Assembly: GCA_017507385.1 (NCBI GenBank) | Contig: JAFWAX010000035.1 | Span: forward strand, 1-41,321 | DNA from: Bacteroidaceae bacterium | GTDB taxonomy: Bacteria > Bacteroidota > Bacteroidia > Bacteroidales > Bacteroidaceae | Direction: 5' to 3' | Length of the DNA: 41,321 nt | Part shown: positions 1 to 7,901 of the stretch, piece after piece | How the letters are laid out: the number at the start of each line of letters is the position of its first letter | Numbering within the stretch: the stretch's first letter is position 1 | The notes under the pieces: generated by a model | Databases searched by the model: none | What the model was told of the DNA's origin: nothing | Seen by the model: only the letters and a program-made list of their open reading frames with translations | Translations under genes and position numbers: made by a program

Positions 1-22
1 CGCTATCCTCCCTGCATGTTCA

Positions 23-94
23 CCGTGCGCATAATATTTAAAAAACCGTCTGCGAAATATTTCGCAGACGGTGGTTTAAATATTATGCGCACGG
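23..94. repeat. 72-bp near-perfect palindrome upstream of argS
   Basis: Two 36-nt arms (23-58 and 59-94) are reverse complements except for two A/G mismatches, with no spacer; the centre reads GAAATATTTC. Weak pairing, including G-U, continues outward (13-20 with 97-104). There is no T-run on either side, so it is not a clean intrinsic terminator, though it may separate argS from whatever lies to the left. Nothing else is recognisable in 95-260 except AT-rich sequence. Confidence 0.85.
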
Positions 95-262
95 CAAGTA
101 TGTAGAGAAAAGATGTCAACTTGAAGAAAAAAGTTCCAATCACTCTAAAAAAGAAGTGATAACAAGCTCCATCACCCCCGATGTTTCGTTTTTTAATTCG
201 CTATTTTGAGAGATTCGGAGCATATAACGAGTGTTCTTTCTTTTCACTTCACTAAAATTTTG

Positions 263-270
263 TAACTTTG
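263..270 (+). promoter_or_regulatory. argS promoter, -7 box TAACTTTG
   Basis: TAACTTTG matches the Bacteroidetes -7 consensus TAnnTTTG and lies 20 nt before the chosen argS ATG at 291. No good -33 TTG is visible. Because transcription would start just after 270, the upstream in-frame start at 231 cannot be used. Confidence 0.6.
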
Positions 271-290
271 CAGTCAAAATTGTGATTATT

Positions 291-2087
291 ATGACTATAG
301 AAGAAAAAATCATAGCAGGAGTACAGGCGGCAGTGAAGTCGCTCTACGGTATGGACGCTACACCTCAGCAGGTGCAGCTGCAAAAGACGAAGGCAGAGTT
401 TGAAGGACACCTCACGGTGGTCGTTTTCCCTTTTGGCAAGGCTGCTCGCAAGAGCCCCGAACAGGTCGGCAACGAGATAGGGCAGTATCTGTCTGAGAAT
501 GTAAGCGATGTAGTGACCAAGTTCAATGTCGTAAAAGGTTTCTTGAACCTCGTCATCAGCGATGCTCCCTGGATTACACTTCTGAACAAGATAAATGCAG
601 AAGAAAAGTTTGGTTTCCAGCCTGTTACAGAAGACAGTCCGCTGGTCATGATAGAGTATTCTTCACCCAATACAAACAAGCCCCTCCATCTGGGTCATGT
701 GCGCAACAACCTTCTTGGTGCAGCCTTGGCACGCATCGTCGAAGCCAACGGAAACAAGGTGGTGAAGACCAACATCGTCAACGACCGTGGCATCCACATC
801 TGCAAGTCTATGTTGGCATGGCAGAAGTGGGGCAATGGCGAAACTCCCGAGACATCAGGCAAGAAAGGCGACCACCTGATTGGCGACTACTATGTAGCCT
901 TCGACAAGCACTACCGCGAAGAAGTCAAGCAGCTCGTCGCACAGGGCATGGACGAAGAGAAAGCAAAGCAAGAAGCACCCCTCATCAAGGAAGCTCATGA
1001 TATGCTCGTGAAGTGGGAACAGAACGACCCCGAAGTGCGTTCACTCTGGAAAAAGATGAACGACTGGGTATATGCAGGATTCGACCAGACTTACAAGATG
1101 ATGGGAGTCAGCTTCGACAAGATATACTACGAATCAGACACCTATCTCGAAGGCAAGGAGAAAGTCATGGAAGGACTTGAAAAAGGCTTCTTCTATCGCC
1201 GCGAAGATGGCTCCGTGTGGGCAAATCTCAATGCCGAAGGACTCGATGAGAAGCTCCTCCTCCGCAGCGACGGCACATCCGTCTATATGACACAAGACAT
1301 AGGCACAGCCAAGCTGCGATTCCAGGACTACCCCATCGACAAGATGATCTATGTGGTCGGAAACGAACAGAACTACCACTTCCAGGTGCTCTCCATCCTC
1401 CTCGACAAATTAGGCTTCTCATGGGGCAAAGACCTCGTCCACTTCTCCTACGGAATGGTCGAACTCCCCAACGGCAAGATGAAGAGCCGCGAAGGCACCG
1501 TAGTCGATGCCGACGACCTCATGGACGCCATGATAGCCGATGCCTACGAAGCAAGCAAAGACCGCGTGAAGCAGACCGCCATGCCAGATGCCGAAGCACG
1601 GGAAGTGGCAAGAAAAGTCGGACTCGGAGCCCTCAAATACTTCATCCTCAAGGTCGATGCACGCAAGAACATGCTCTTCAACCCCGAAGAGAGCATCGAC
1701 TTCAACGGAAACACAGGACCCTTCATCCAGTACACCTATGCCCGCATTGCCAGCATCCTGCGCAAGGCAAAAGATCAAGGCATAGAGATACCGGCACAGC
1801 TTCCCGCCAGCATCTCCATCTCCATCAAGGAGACCGAGCTCATCCAGAAGCTCAACCAGTTTGGCGCAGCCATTCGTCAGGCAGGCACCGACTACAGCCC
1901 ATCAGGCATCTGCAACTACTGCTACGAGCTTACCAAGGAATTCAACCAGTTCTACCACGACTACACCATCCTTGGCGAGACCGACACACAGCTGCGGCAG
2001 TTCCGTCTCACCCTCGCCCAAGCCGTAGCCAAAGTGGTAAGTCTCGGCATGGGTCTCCTCGGCATCGAAATGCCAGAGCGAATGTAA
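291..2087 (+). CDS. argS: Arginyl-tRNA synthetase (class I)
   Basis: It charges tRNA-Arg with arginine in the cytoplasm. The 598-residue protein has the N-terminal additional domain of ArgRS, the class I signature HLGH at residues 133-136 preceded by SSPNTNKP, and the degenerate second signature in GKMKSREGTVVDADDL in place of KMSKS. The C-terminal anticodon-binding DALR-type domain ends in GIEMPERM, as is usual. Length is normal for the family. The start at 291 follows a TAACTTTG promoter box and gives the typical N-terminus MTIEEKIIAGV; the longer reading frame from 231 overlaps the promoter. The gene stands alone, between a large palindrome and a GTTAAG-rich spacer. Confidence 0.97.
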   Translation: MTIEEKIIAGVQAAVKSLYGMDATPQQVQLQKTKAEFEGHLTVVVFPFGKAARKSPEQVGNEIGQYLSENVSDVVTKFNVVKGFLNLVISDAPWITLLNKINAEEKFGFQPVTEDSPLVMIEYSSPNTNKPLHLGHVRNNLLGAALARIVEANGNKVVKTNIVNDRGIHICKSMLAWQKWGNGETPETSGKKGDHLIGDYYVAFDKHYREEVKQLVAQGMDEEKAKQEAPLIKEAHDMLVKWEQNDPEVRSLWKKMNDWVYAGFDQTYKMMGVSFDKIYYESDTYLEGKEKVMEGLEKGFFYRREDGSVWANLNAEGLDEKLLLRSDGTSVYMTQDIGTAKLRFQDYPIDKMIYVVGNEQNYHFQVLSILLDKLGFSWGKDLVHFSYGMVELPNGKMKSREGTVVDADDLMDAMIADAYEASKDRVKQTAMPDAEAREVARKVGLGALKYFILKVDARKNMLFNPEESIDFNGNTGPFIQYTYARIASILRKAKDQGIEIPAQLPASISISIKETELIQKLNQFGAAIRQAGTDYSPSGICNYCYELTKEFNQFYHDYTILGETDTQLRQFRLTLAQAVAKVVSLGMGLLGIEMPERM

Positions 2088-2118
2088 AAAATTAAAGTTT
2101 TGCAAGTAGTTCAATTGC

Positions 2119-2275
2119 AGTTAAGGAGTTAATAAGAAGTTAAGAGTAGTTAAAAAGTTAAGTAGTTAAGCCGATACTTGATGCGCCTATCTGGCATACA
2201 AATGGCTTAACTTCTGTCCGCAGGACGAGCGTAGCGATAACTACTTAACTACTCTTAACTTCTCCTTAACTTCCC
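2119..2275. repeat. Degenerate GTTAAG repeat array forming a long imperfect hairpin
   Basis: The left part (2119-2170) is a run of AGTTAAG-like units. The right part (2237-2275) carries the reverse complement (ACTTAACTACTCTTAACTTC), so the two halves pair, with two unpaired 8-nt insertions in the left arm. An inner stem pairs GTTAAGCC (2165-2172) with GGCTTAAC (2204-2211). It fills the argS-GH3 spacer. A short related tract, AAGTTAAGTAGTTAG, occurs near 17567. Confidence 0.7.
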
Positions 2276-2324
2276 CAGACCTCCTCCAGACCTTTCCAGC
2301 AAAATCAAACTCAAAACCTGTTTT

Positions 2325-4904
2325 ATGAAGAAGAAACTCTGCACCCTCGCCTTGGCCCTTACCGCCAGCGCCGCCATGATGGCACAAATCCTGCCCTATC
2401 AGAACCCCCAGCTCAGCCCCAAAGAACGGGCAGCCGACCTCTGCACGCGTCTGACACTCGAAGAGAAAGCCCAGCTCATGCTCGACGAGAGCCCCGCAAT
2501 TCCCCGTCTCGGCATCAAGAAATTCTTCTGGTGGAGCGAAGCCCTGCATGGCGCAGCCAATATGGGCAACGTAACCGTATTCCCCGAACCCATCGGCATG
2601 GCCGCATCCTTCAACCCCGATTTGCTCTACAAGGTCTTCGATGCTACAAGCACAGAGTTCCGCGCACAGTACAATCAGAGAGTGAAAAATGGGGAAGAAG
2701 ATAAAAAGTTCCACAGCCTTTCAGTATGGACACCCAATGTCAACATCTTCCGCGACCCTCGCTGGGGACGTGGACAGGAGACTTATGGCGAAGACCCCTA
2801 TCTGACCAGTGTGATGGGTACTCAGGTTGTGCGTGGCCTGCAAGGACCAGAGGATGCAAAGTATCGTAAGTTATGGGCATGCGCCAAGCACTATGCTGTA
2901 CATAGCGGTCCTGAATACACACGCCACACCGTGAATCTGACAGACATCACGCCCCGCGATATGTGGGAAACCTATATGCCAGCCTTCAAGACATTAGTGC
3001 AAGATGCCAAAGTCAGAGAAGTCATGTGTGCCTATCAGCGTCTGGACGACGACCCCTGCTGCGGCAGCACACGCCTCTTGCAGCAGATCCTGCGAGATGA
3101 GTGGGGATTTCAGTATCTGGTGGTGAGCGACTGCGGAGCCATCAGCGACTTCTACGAGACCCACAAGACATCTTCGTCTCCAGCTCATGCCTCTGCCAAG
3201 GCAACACTGGCTGGAACCGATGTGGAATGCGGCTATGGCTATGCTTACAAGAGCATTCCAGAAGCCGTACAACGAGGCTTCATCACAGAAGAAGAAGTGG
3301 ACAAGCATGTAATACGCCTGCTGGAAGGACGTTTCGACTTAGGCGAAATGGACGACCCCGCGCTTGTAGAGTGGTCCAAGATTCCTTATTCAAAGATGGA
3401 CTGCAAGGAACATCGGCAGATTTCCCTTGACATGGCACGTCAGACCATGGTGCTGCTCCAGAACAAGAACAACGTTCTGCCATTGCAAAAGAACAAGGAA
3501 AAAATTGCTGTGATAGGTCCGAATGCAGACGACGAGCCGCTGATGTGGGGTAACTATAACGGCACTCCCAACCGCACCATCACCATCCTCGATGGCATCA
3601 AGACAAAGCAAAAGTCACTCGTATATCTACCTGGATGCGACCGCACCTACGACAAGGTCATGGATTGCCTGATGAATACATACTGCGCCATCGACGGTAA
3701 GAAAGGACTCAAGGGCACCTTCTGGAACAACACAGAGATGGAAGGCAAGCCCGTGACAACCCAGTTCTACACAACCCCCCTTGCTGTCACCACAGCAGGC
3801 ATGCACAACTTCGCTCCAGGAGTGAACCTCGAAGACTTCTCTGCAAAGTACGAAACCGTGTTCACGCCCAAAGAAGCAGGAGAATATGTAGTCAACATGG
3901 AAAGCTGCGGTGACTTTGCCCTCTATATAGATGGTGTGGAGAAAGTGAAGTACCATACATGGAGAACAACACCAACCCGCACCGTCATCAATGCCGAGGC
4001 AGGCAAGTCATATAAGATAGAAGTACGCTTCAAGTTCGTGAAGACTTGGGGAGCCAACATGAAAATCAATGTGGCAAAAGAACTCCCCATCGACTATGCA
4101 GCAGTCATCGATCAGCTGAAGGGCATTGACAAGGTCATCTTTGTAGGTGGTATTGCAGCAGCTCTGGAAGGCGAAGAGATGCCAGTCGATATCGATGGAT
4201 TCAAAGGAGGCGACCGCACCCACATCGAACTGCCAAAAGTGCAGCGCGACTTCCTCAAGGCACTCAAAGCAGCAGGCAAAACCGTCATCTTCGTCAACTG
4301 CTCCGGTTCAGCCATCGCCCTGCTCCCCGAGACAGAAAGCTGCGACGCCATCCTTCAGGCATGGTATGCCGGACAAGAAGGCGGACAAGCCATTGCCGAC
4401 GTGCTCTTTGGCGACGTCAACCCATCAGGAAAGCTCCCTGTCACCTTCTACAAGTCCTCCGACCAGCTGCCAGACTTCGAAGACTACTCCATGAAAGGAC
4501 GCACCTATCGCTACTTTGACGACCCGCTCTTTGCTTTTGGCTACGGTTTGAGCTACACACAGTTCAGCATCGGCGATGGAAAGATAGCCAAGCATGGCGA
4601 CAGCTACACGCTGACAGTTCCTGTATCGAACACCGGAAAACGCGATGGTACAGAGATTGTACAAGTCTATATCCGCGACCTTTCTGATACAGAAGGTCCA
4701 CTCAAGTCGCTTCGTGCCTTCCAGCGCGTAGAAGTAAAAGCCGGTCAGACCGTCAATGTCAAGTTGGAACTCACTCCAAAATCTTTTGAATTCTTTGATC
4801 CAGAAACTAATACGGTGCATCAGAAAGATGGTGATTTTGAAATCTTCTATGGCACCAGTTCGCAGAACAAAGACCTGAAGAAACTCTTGCTGACAGTAAA
4901 ATGA
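2325..4904 (+). CDS. GH3 beta-xylosidase/beta-glucosidase with PA14 insert (Xyl3A-like)
   Basis: This is a secreted or periplasmic exo-glycosidase that probably removes terminal xylose (or glucose) from oligosaccharides. The 859 residues begin with a signal peptide cleaved before Gln21 (AAMMA|QILPYQ). The GH3 N-terminal TIM barrel has WWSEALHG, WGRGQETYGEDPYL and AKHYAVHSG, with the nucleophile Asp269 in VVSDCGAI. A PA14 domain is inserted in the second GH3 domain (about residues 455-585, from KGLKGTFWNN to the KYHTWRTTP region). The sandwich domain resumes with GEEMPVDIDGF, and a fibronectin-III-like tail ends the protein. This layout and length match Prevotella Xyl3A-type xylosidases. No TAnnTTTG box is visible before it. 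A mobile repeat follows 16 bp after the stop. Exact substrate is inferred, not shown. Confidence 0.88.
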   Translation: MKKKLCTLALALTASAAMMAQILPYQNPQLSPKERAADLCTRLTLEEKAQLMLDESPAIPRLGIKKFFWWSEALHGAANMGNVTVFPEPIGMAASFNPDLLYKVFDATSTEFRAQYNQRVKNGEEDKKFHSLSVWTPNVNIFRDPRWGRGQETYGEDPYLTSVMGTQVVRGLQGPEDAKYRKLWACAKHYAVHSGPEYTRHTVNLTDITPRDMWETYMPAFKTLVQDAKVREVMCAYQRLDDDPCCGSTRLLQQILRDEWGFQYLVVSDCGAISDFYETHKTSSSPAHASAKATLAGTDVECGYGYAYKSIPEAVQRGFITEEEVDKHVIRLLEGRFDLGEMDDPALVEWSKIPYSKMDCKEHRQISLDMARQTMVLLQNKNNVLPLQKNKEKIAVIGPNADDEPLMWGNYNGTPNRTITILDGIKTKQKSLVYLPGCDRTYDKVMDCLMNTYCAIDGKKGLKGTFWNNTEMEGKPVTTQFYTTPLAVTTAGMHNFAPGVNLEDFSAKYETVFTPKEAGEYVVNMESCGDFALYIDGVEKVKYHTWRTTPTRTVINAEAGKSYKIEVRFKFVKTWGANMKINVAKELPIDYAAVIDQLKGIDKVIFVGGIAAALEGEEMPVDIDGFKGGDRTHIELPKVQRDFLKALKAAGKTVIFVNCSGSAIALLPETESCDAILQAWYAGQEGGQAIADVLFGDVNPSGKLPVTFYKSSDQLPDFEDYSMKGRTYRYFDDPLFAFGYGLSYTQFSIGDGKIAKHGDSYTLTVPVSNTGKRDGTEIVQVYIRDLSDTEGPLKSLRAFQRVEVKAGQTVNVKLELTPKSFEFFDPETNTVHQKDGDFEIFYGTSSQNKDLKKLLLTVK

Positions 4905-4920
4905 CAAGCTTGATATTTAA

Positions 4921-5131
4921 CGTGAATAGGACGAATTAGCATCATTCAAATTCATCGTTATTTATATTGAAAAAAGAAAGAATATGCCTTTCTATAAAAT
5001 CGCACCCCTCGGGTACGCCATGGCGTACCCGAGGGGTGCGATGCGTTGAACCCGAGGGGTACGGTCAATATTCGCTTATTATCCAACAATCGCAGCTGTA
5101 AAAATGATGATATGAATTCGTCGAACTCACA
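4921..5131 (+). mobile_element. MITE-like element, copy 1 (211 bp)
   Basis: The ends are inverted repeats: the left starts CGTGAATAGGACGAATT, and the right reads GAATTCGTCGAACTCAC, reverse complement GTGAGTTCGACGAATTC. Internally it has a perfect palindrome at 4999-5042, then a further ACCCGAGGGGT motif. It is clearly homologous over its full length to the element at 16051-16262. It encodes no transposase, so movement would need one supplied in trans. The flanks (GATATTTAA left, TTAAATATA right) do not form a direct target duplication but are near reverse complements. Confidence 0.8.
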
Positions 5132-5280
5132 TTAAATATACATTGTTATCAGTAGGAGATGCGTTAAAGGACTCACCGCATGATCATTTAAGGCCCAATC
5201 ACTTTTCTGAAACAGGACTTTTCTCAAAAGCCGAATCATCAACTTTCGTAACTGATGCCGGCAAGCTGACATGCTAAAAC

Positions 5281-5340
5281 AACGGGAATCTTATTTTGTT
5301 CAAGTTGATTTATGCAGCTTTAATATATCGAATTCCCGTT
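5281..5340. repeat. Inverted repeat at the 3' end of the Gfo/Idh gene
   Basis: AACGGGAAT (5281-5289) and ATTCCCGTT (5332-5340) are perfect 9-bp inverted repeats 42 bp apart; the right arm overlaps the stop codon of the oxidoreductase gene. There is no T-run, so a terminator role is only possible. Between the MITE (to 5131) and this repeat I see no gene. Confidence 0.45.
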
Positions 5341-6322
5341 AATCGTAAGGATAGACAACTCCCCACTTCGCACGCAATTCATCCATGAGCTGCATGATGT
5401 AGAGTGTCTCTTCAAGTGGCATCTGGATAGGTTCCAGCAACCCTTGGGCAAGGGCTTCCTTGCAGGAAATGAACTGATATTCGTATCCTGTAATCTGCTG
5501 AGGTACAGGTATATCTTCTACAAAAACACGGTCGTGTGTACTGACACGGATATTCTGAGGATTGTTGATATTATCGATTATCAGATTTCCATCTGTTCCT
5601 GCAATAACTCCGATGTTGTCGCCTACACAGCAGGCAGATGACTGTACATTGGCGAGCGCTCCATTAGCCAAACGCAACGAGATGGCATTGCTGAGGTCCA
5701 TTCCTGTGTCGGACTTGACACACTGCGATTCAATGTTTTCAATAGCGCTGTCGCAAAACATACGTACAAAGTTGATTGCATAGACACCTAAGTCGAGCAA
5801 TGCGCCGCCGCAGAGGTCTGGACGCATGATGCGTGGCTTGTCACCCATGCTGTAACCCAGTGTTGCTGTGATAAGCCGAGGAGTTCCGATTCTGTTGTCG
5901 GCTATCAGTTGGCGAATGATTTGAACGGCAGGCTGATAGCGTGTCCAGATGGCTTCGGCTATGAAGACGTGGCGTTCTCTCGCTAACTGCACGATGTCCT
6001 GGCTTTGGCGGTGGTTGGCCATGAAGGCTTTTTCCACCAGACAGGGCTTGCCTTCAAGGATTGCTTGTCGTGTAACTTCGTAATGGTGCGAATGGGGTGT
6101 GGCAACATAAACAAGGTTAACTTGCTTGTCGTGTATGAGTTCGGAATAGGAACCGTATGCTTTCTGTACTCCCCATTTCTGAGCAAAAGCATCGGCTTTC
6201 TTTTGTGAACGTGAGGCAATAGCATAACAGTCAATCCCTTCTAACCCATTCAGCGTGATGGCGCACTTCTCGGCTATCCATCCTGCGCCTATGATGCCTA
6301 CTCGCATTGGTGATTCTGCCAT
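5339..6322 (-). CDS. Gfo/Idh/MocA family NAD(P)-dependent oxidoreductase
   Basis: A cytoplasmic dehydrogenase of the glucose-fructose oxidoreductase/inositol dehydrogenase type; the substrate is unknown but is probably a sugar or sugar derivative. In 327 residues it shows an N-terminal Rossmann fold (MRVGIIGAGWIAEK, VYVATPHSHHYEV) and the conserved LVEKAFMAN segment, with the catalytic lysine in an EKA variant of EKP. The C-terminal alpha/beta domain includes GGALLDLGVYAINFV. The start at 6322 (MAESPMRVG) is preferred; MRVG at 6307 is also possible, and the in-frame start at 6367 overlaps a strong hairpin (6348-6378). It is the third gene after two GH43 genes on the same strand, so a role in processing the released sugar is inferred from position. 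Confidence 0.88.
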   Translation of the reverse strand: MAESPMRVGIIGAGWIAEKCAITLNGLEGIDCYAIASRSQKKADAFAQKWGVQKAYGSYSELIHDKQVNLVYVATPHSHHYEVTRQAILEGKPCLVEKAFMANHRQSQDIVQLARERHVFIAEAIWTRYQPAVQIIRQLIADNRIGTPRLITATLGYSMGDKPRIMRPDLCGGALLDLGVYAINFVRMFCDSAIENIESQCVKSDTGMDLSNAISLRLANGALANVQSSACCVGDNIGVIAGTDGNLIIDNINNPQNIRVSTHDRVFVEDIPVPQQITGYEYQFISCKEALAQGLLEPIQMPLEETLYIMQLMDELRAKWGVVYPYD

Positions 6323-6347
6323 GTTTTTTTCATGTTTTAGATGATGA

Positions 6348-6378
6348 AGGGGGATTATGATATGCACATAATCCCCCT
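6348..6378 (-). promoter_or_regulatory. Intergenic hairpin before the Gfo/Idh gene
   Basis: A perfect 12-bp stem (AGGGGGATTATG / CATAATCCCCCT) with a 7-nt loop lies between the GH43 stop (6429) and the oxidoreductase start (6322). On the coding strand it is not followed by a U-run, so mRNA processing, stability or translation control is more likely than termination. Confidence 0.5.
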
Positions 6379-6428
6379 ATACTGATTTTCAAAGACTTTT
6401 CAATGTATGGTTTTCTGCATCTTTCTGA

Positions 6429-7883
6429 TTAGTGATTGCGGAAGTTCCATTTTGAATTGTCTGAATTGAAGTCATATTCTGCCAGTGTTGGTGTGCTGTC
6501 TCCTGCGGAGTAGAGGACAAACTTGGTGTTGATGCCCTTGCGTCCTGGGATTGCCTTTGGCATGATGCGGAATGTGCCGTCTGTGAGTTGCTCGATGCGC
6601 CAGAGCTGTTCGTCTGCTCCTGTGAACTCGGGAACGGTTGTCACTTCGGTTTTGTCGGTTGCAGCGAGTGCGCGGTTGGTTCCTTCGATGACAATCTTGA
6701 AGTAAGGATTGCTCAAGTAACCGCCAGCTTCAGGAACAGCGGTAATGGTCCACTTCTGGTGAGGGCGGAACATGTAGTCGCCGATGCGTGCAGGGATGTC
6801 GCCTTTTGGCCATGTGTCAATGACTTCTTCGAGTGTCTGGTTTGGCACAGGCTTGATAGGTGTGTTCTGCTCTTGTCTGAACCATGCTTGACGCTCTTGC
6901 TTCATACGAACGAAATCTACAGCCAGCTCCAATGCGTAGCCGCGGCGCTCTGACTCGATTTCGTAGGTTCCTTCCTTGAAGCGGTCGCCTGCAACAGGCC
7001 AGTCGTTCTTCCAAAGCAGCGGACGGATGCCGAGCACGCTACGTCCGCCCTGCTCAAAGTCAGCTTCGTAGTGACATGACATGATTTCTACGCCTTCGTC
7101 AATCACGGTGCGTCCAAAGTGTCCGGGACCGCACACGCGGTCGCCAGCAGCTATGACCATCTTGCCGCCGCCGTGGAACATGTCGCGACCTACGTTGTCG
7201 ATGTAAGGGCCTGTGACTTGGCGTGAACGACCTACGACGATATTGTATGTGGAGTTCACTCCGTCGCAGCAGGTGCCATGAGTTCCCAGCAAGTAGTACC
7301 ATCCATCGCGATAGATGAGGTCTGTAGCTTCACAGTCGATGGCGATGTCGAGCGGTTCGTTGCCTGCCACGCGCTTGCCGGTCTTGGGGTCGAGCTCAAT
7401 CAGACGGATGTTTCCGAAGTAGGTTCCGTAGCTTGCCCACAGGCGTCCTGTTGTGGGGTCGAGCAGCAATCCCGGGTCGATGGCGTCGTTGTCTTCAAGT
7501 CCGTCGGATGCAGCTACTTCGATAGCATCTGTATATTTGAACTTGGGAGAGTTAGGGTCAAGAGTCTCATTCCACATGGTCAGGATGCGGCCATTGTGTC
7601 CACCGCCCAGACCACCGCCTGTTGCGCCATAGATGACAAGGTATCTGTCGCCTATTTTCAGTACGTCGGGGGCTGCACCGCCACCGGGGCGCACGGCTCC
7701 GCCTTTCCATGACCAGCCGTCCTCTGAAATCAGACCGCCGCTGCCTGTTCCGAAGGTGTAGTACTTGCCATCGCACTCGGCGAGGGTTGAGGGGTCATGG
7801 ATATATGGTTGTCCTACTTGTGCTTGAGATGAAAGTGCCATCAGCATGGTTGCGGCACTCAATATATTGCGAAGATTTTTCAT
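6429..7883 (-). CDS. GH43 family glycoside hydrolase, arabinanase-like, with C-terminal lectin-like domain
   Basis: Probably an exported arabinan- or arabinoxylan-degrading enzyme. A signal peptide is cleaved before Gln22 (LSSQA|QVGQPY). The five-bladed propeller starts with HDPSTLAECDGKYYTFGTG, whose Asp is the expected general base. It continues with AAPDVLKIGDRYLVIYGA and DNDAIDPGLLLD, and includes CEATDLIYRDGWYYLLGTH, whose Glu is the likely general acid. After about residue 310 a second region (QKWTITAVPEAGGY, DEQLWRIEQLTDGTFRIMP) resembles a ricin-type carbohydrate-binding fold. It lies 18 bp downstream of the other GH43 gene and surely shares its mRNA. GH43 membership is firm; the arabinanase assignment is an inference from the motif style. 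Confidence 0.85.
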   Translation of the reverse strand: MKNLRNILSAATMLMALSSQAQVGQPYIHDPSTLAECDGKYYTFGTGSGGLISEDGWSWKGGAVRPGGGAAPDVLKIGDRYLVIYGATGGGLGGGHNGRILTMWNETLDPNSPKFKYTDAIEVAASDGLEDNDAIDPGLLLDPTTGRLWASYGTYFGNIRLIELDPKTGKRVAGNEPLDIAIDCEATDLIYRDGWYYLLGTHGTCCDGVNSTYNIVVGRSRQVTGPYIDNVGRDMFHGGGKMVIAAGDRVCGPGHFGRTVIDEGVEIMSCHYEADFEQGGRSVLGIRPLLWKNDWPVAGDRFKEGTYEIESERRGYALELAVDFVRMKQERQAWFRQEQNTPIKPVPNQTLEEVIDTWPKGDIPARIGDYMFRPHQKWTITAVPEAGGYLSNPYFKIVIEGTNRALAATDKTEVTTVPEFTGADEQLWRIEQLTDGTFRIMPKAIPGRKGINTKFVLYSAGDSTPTLAEYDFNSDNSKWNFRNH

Positions 7884-7901
7884 TTCTTTCCTTATTTTAA
7901 A

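Noticed and set aside
231-290. N-terminal extension of argS from the start at 231
   Set aside because: It would run across the TAACTTTG promoter box; the start at 291 gives the normal ArgRS N-terminus. The same reasoning rejects upstream starts of the GNAT, GH16-GH43, FKBP, lrp and dehydratase genes.
1421-2095. 224-residue open frame within argS
   Set aside because: Arg/His/Gln-rich shadow frame produced by the codon bias of argS; no domain or start signal.
4984-5049. Short peptide (MPFYKIAPLGYAM...) encoded in MITE copy 1, with similar frames in copies 2 and 3
   Set aside because: The frame is not kept: copy 1 stops early, copy 2 runs on, and copy 3 shifts frame after the first residues. 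The apparent peptide conservation follows from the DNA palindrome.
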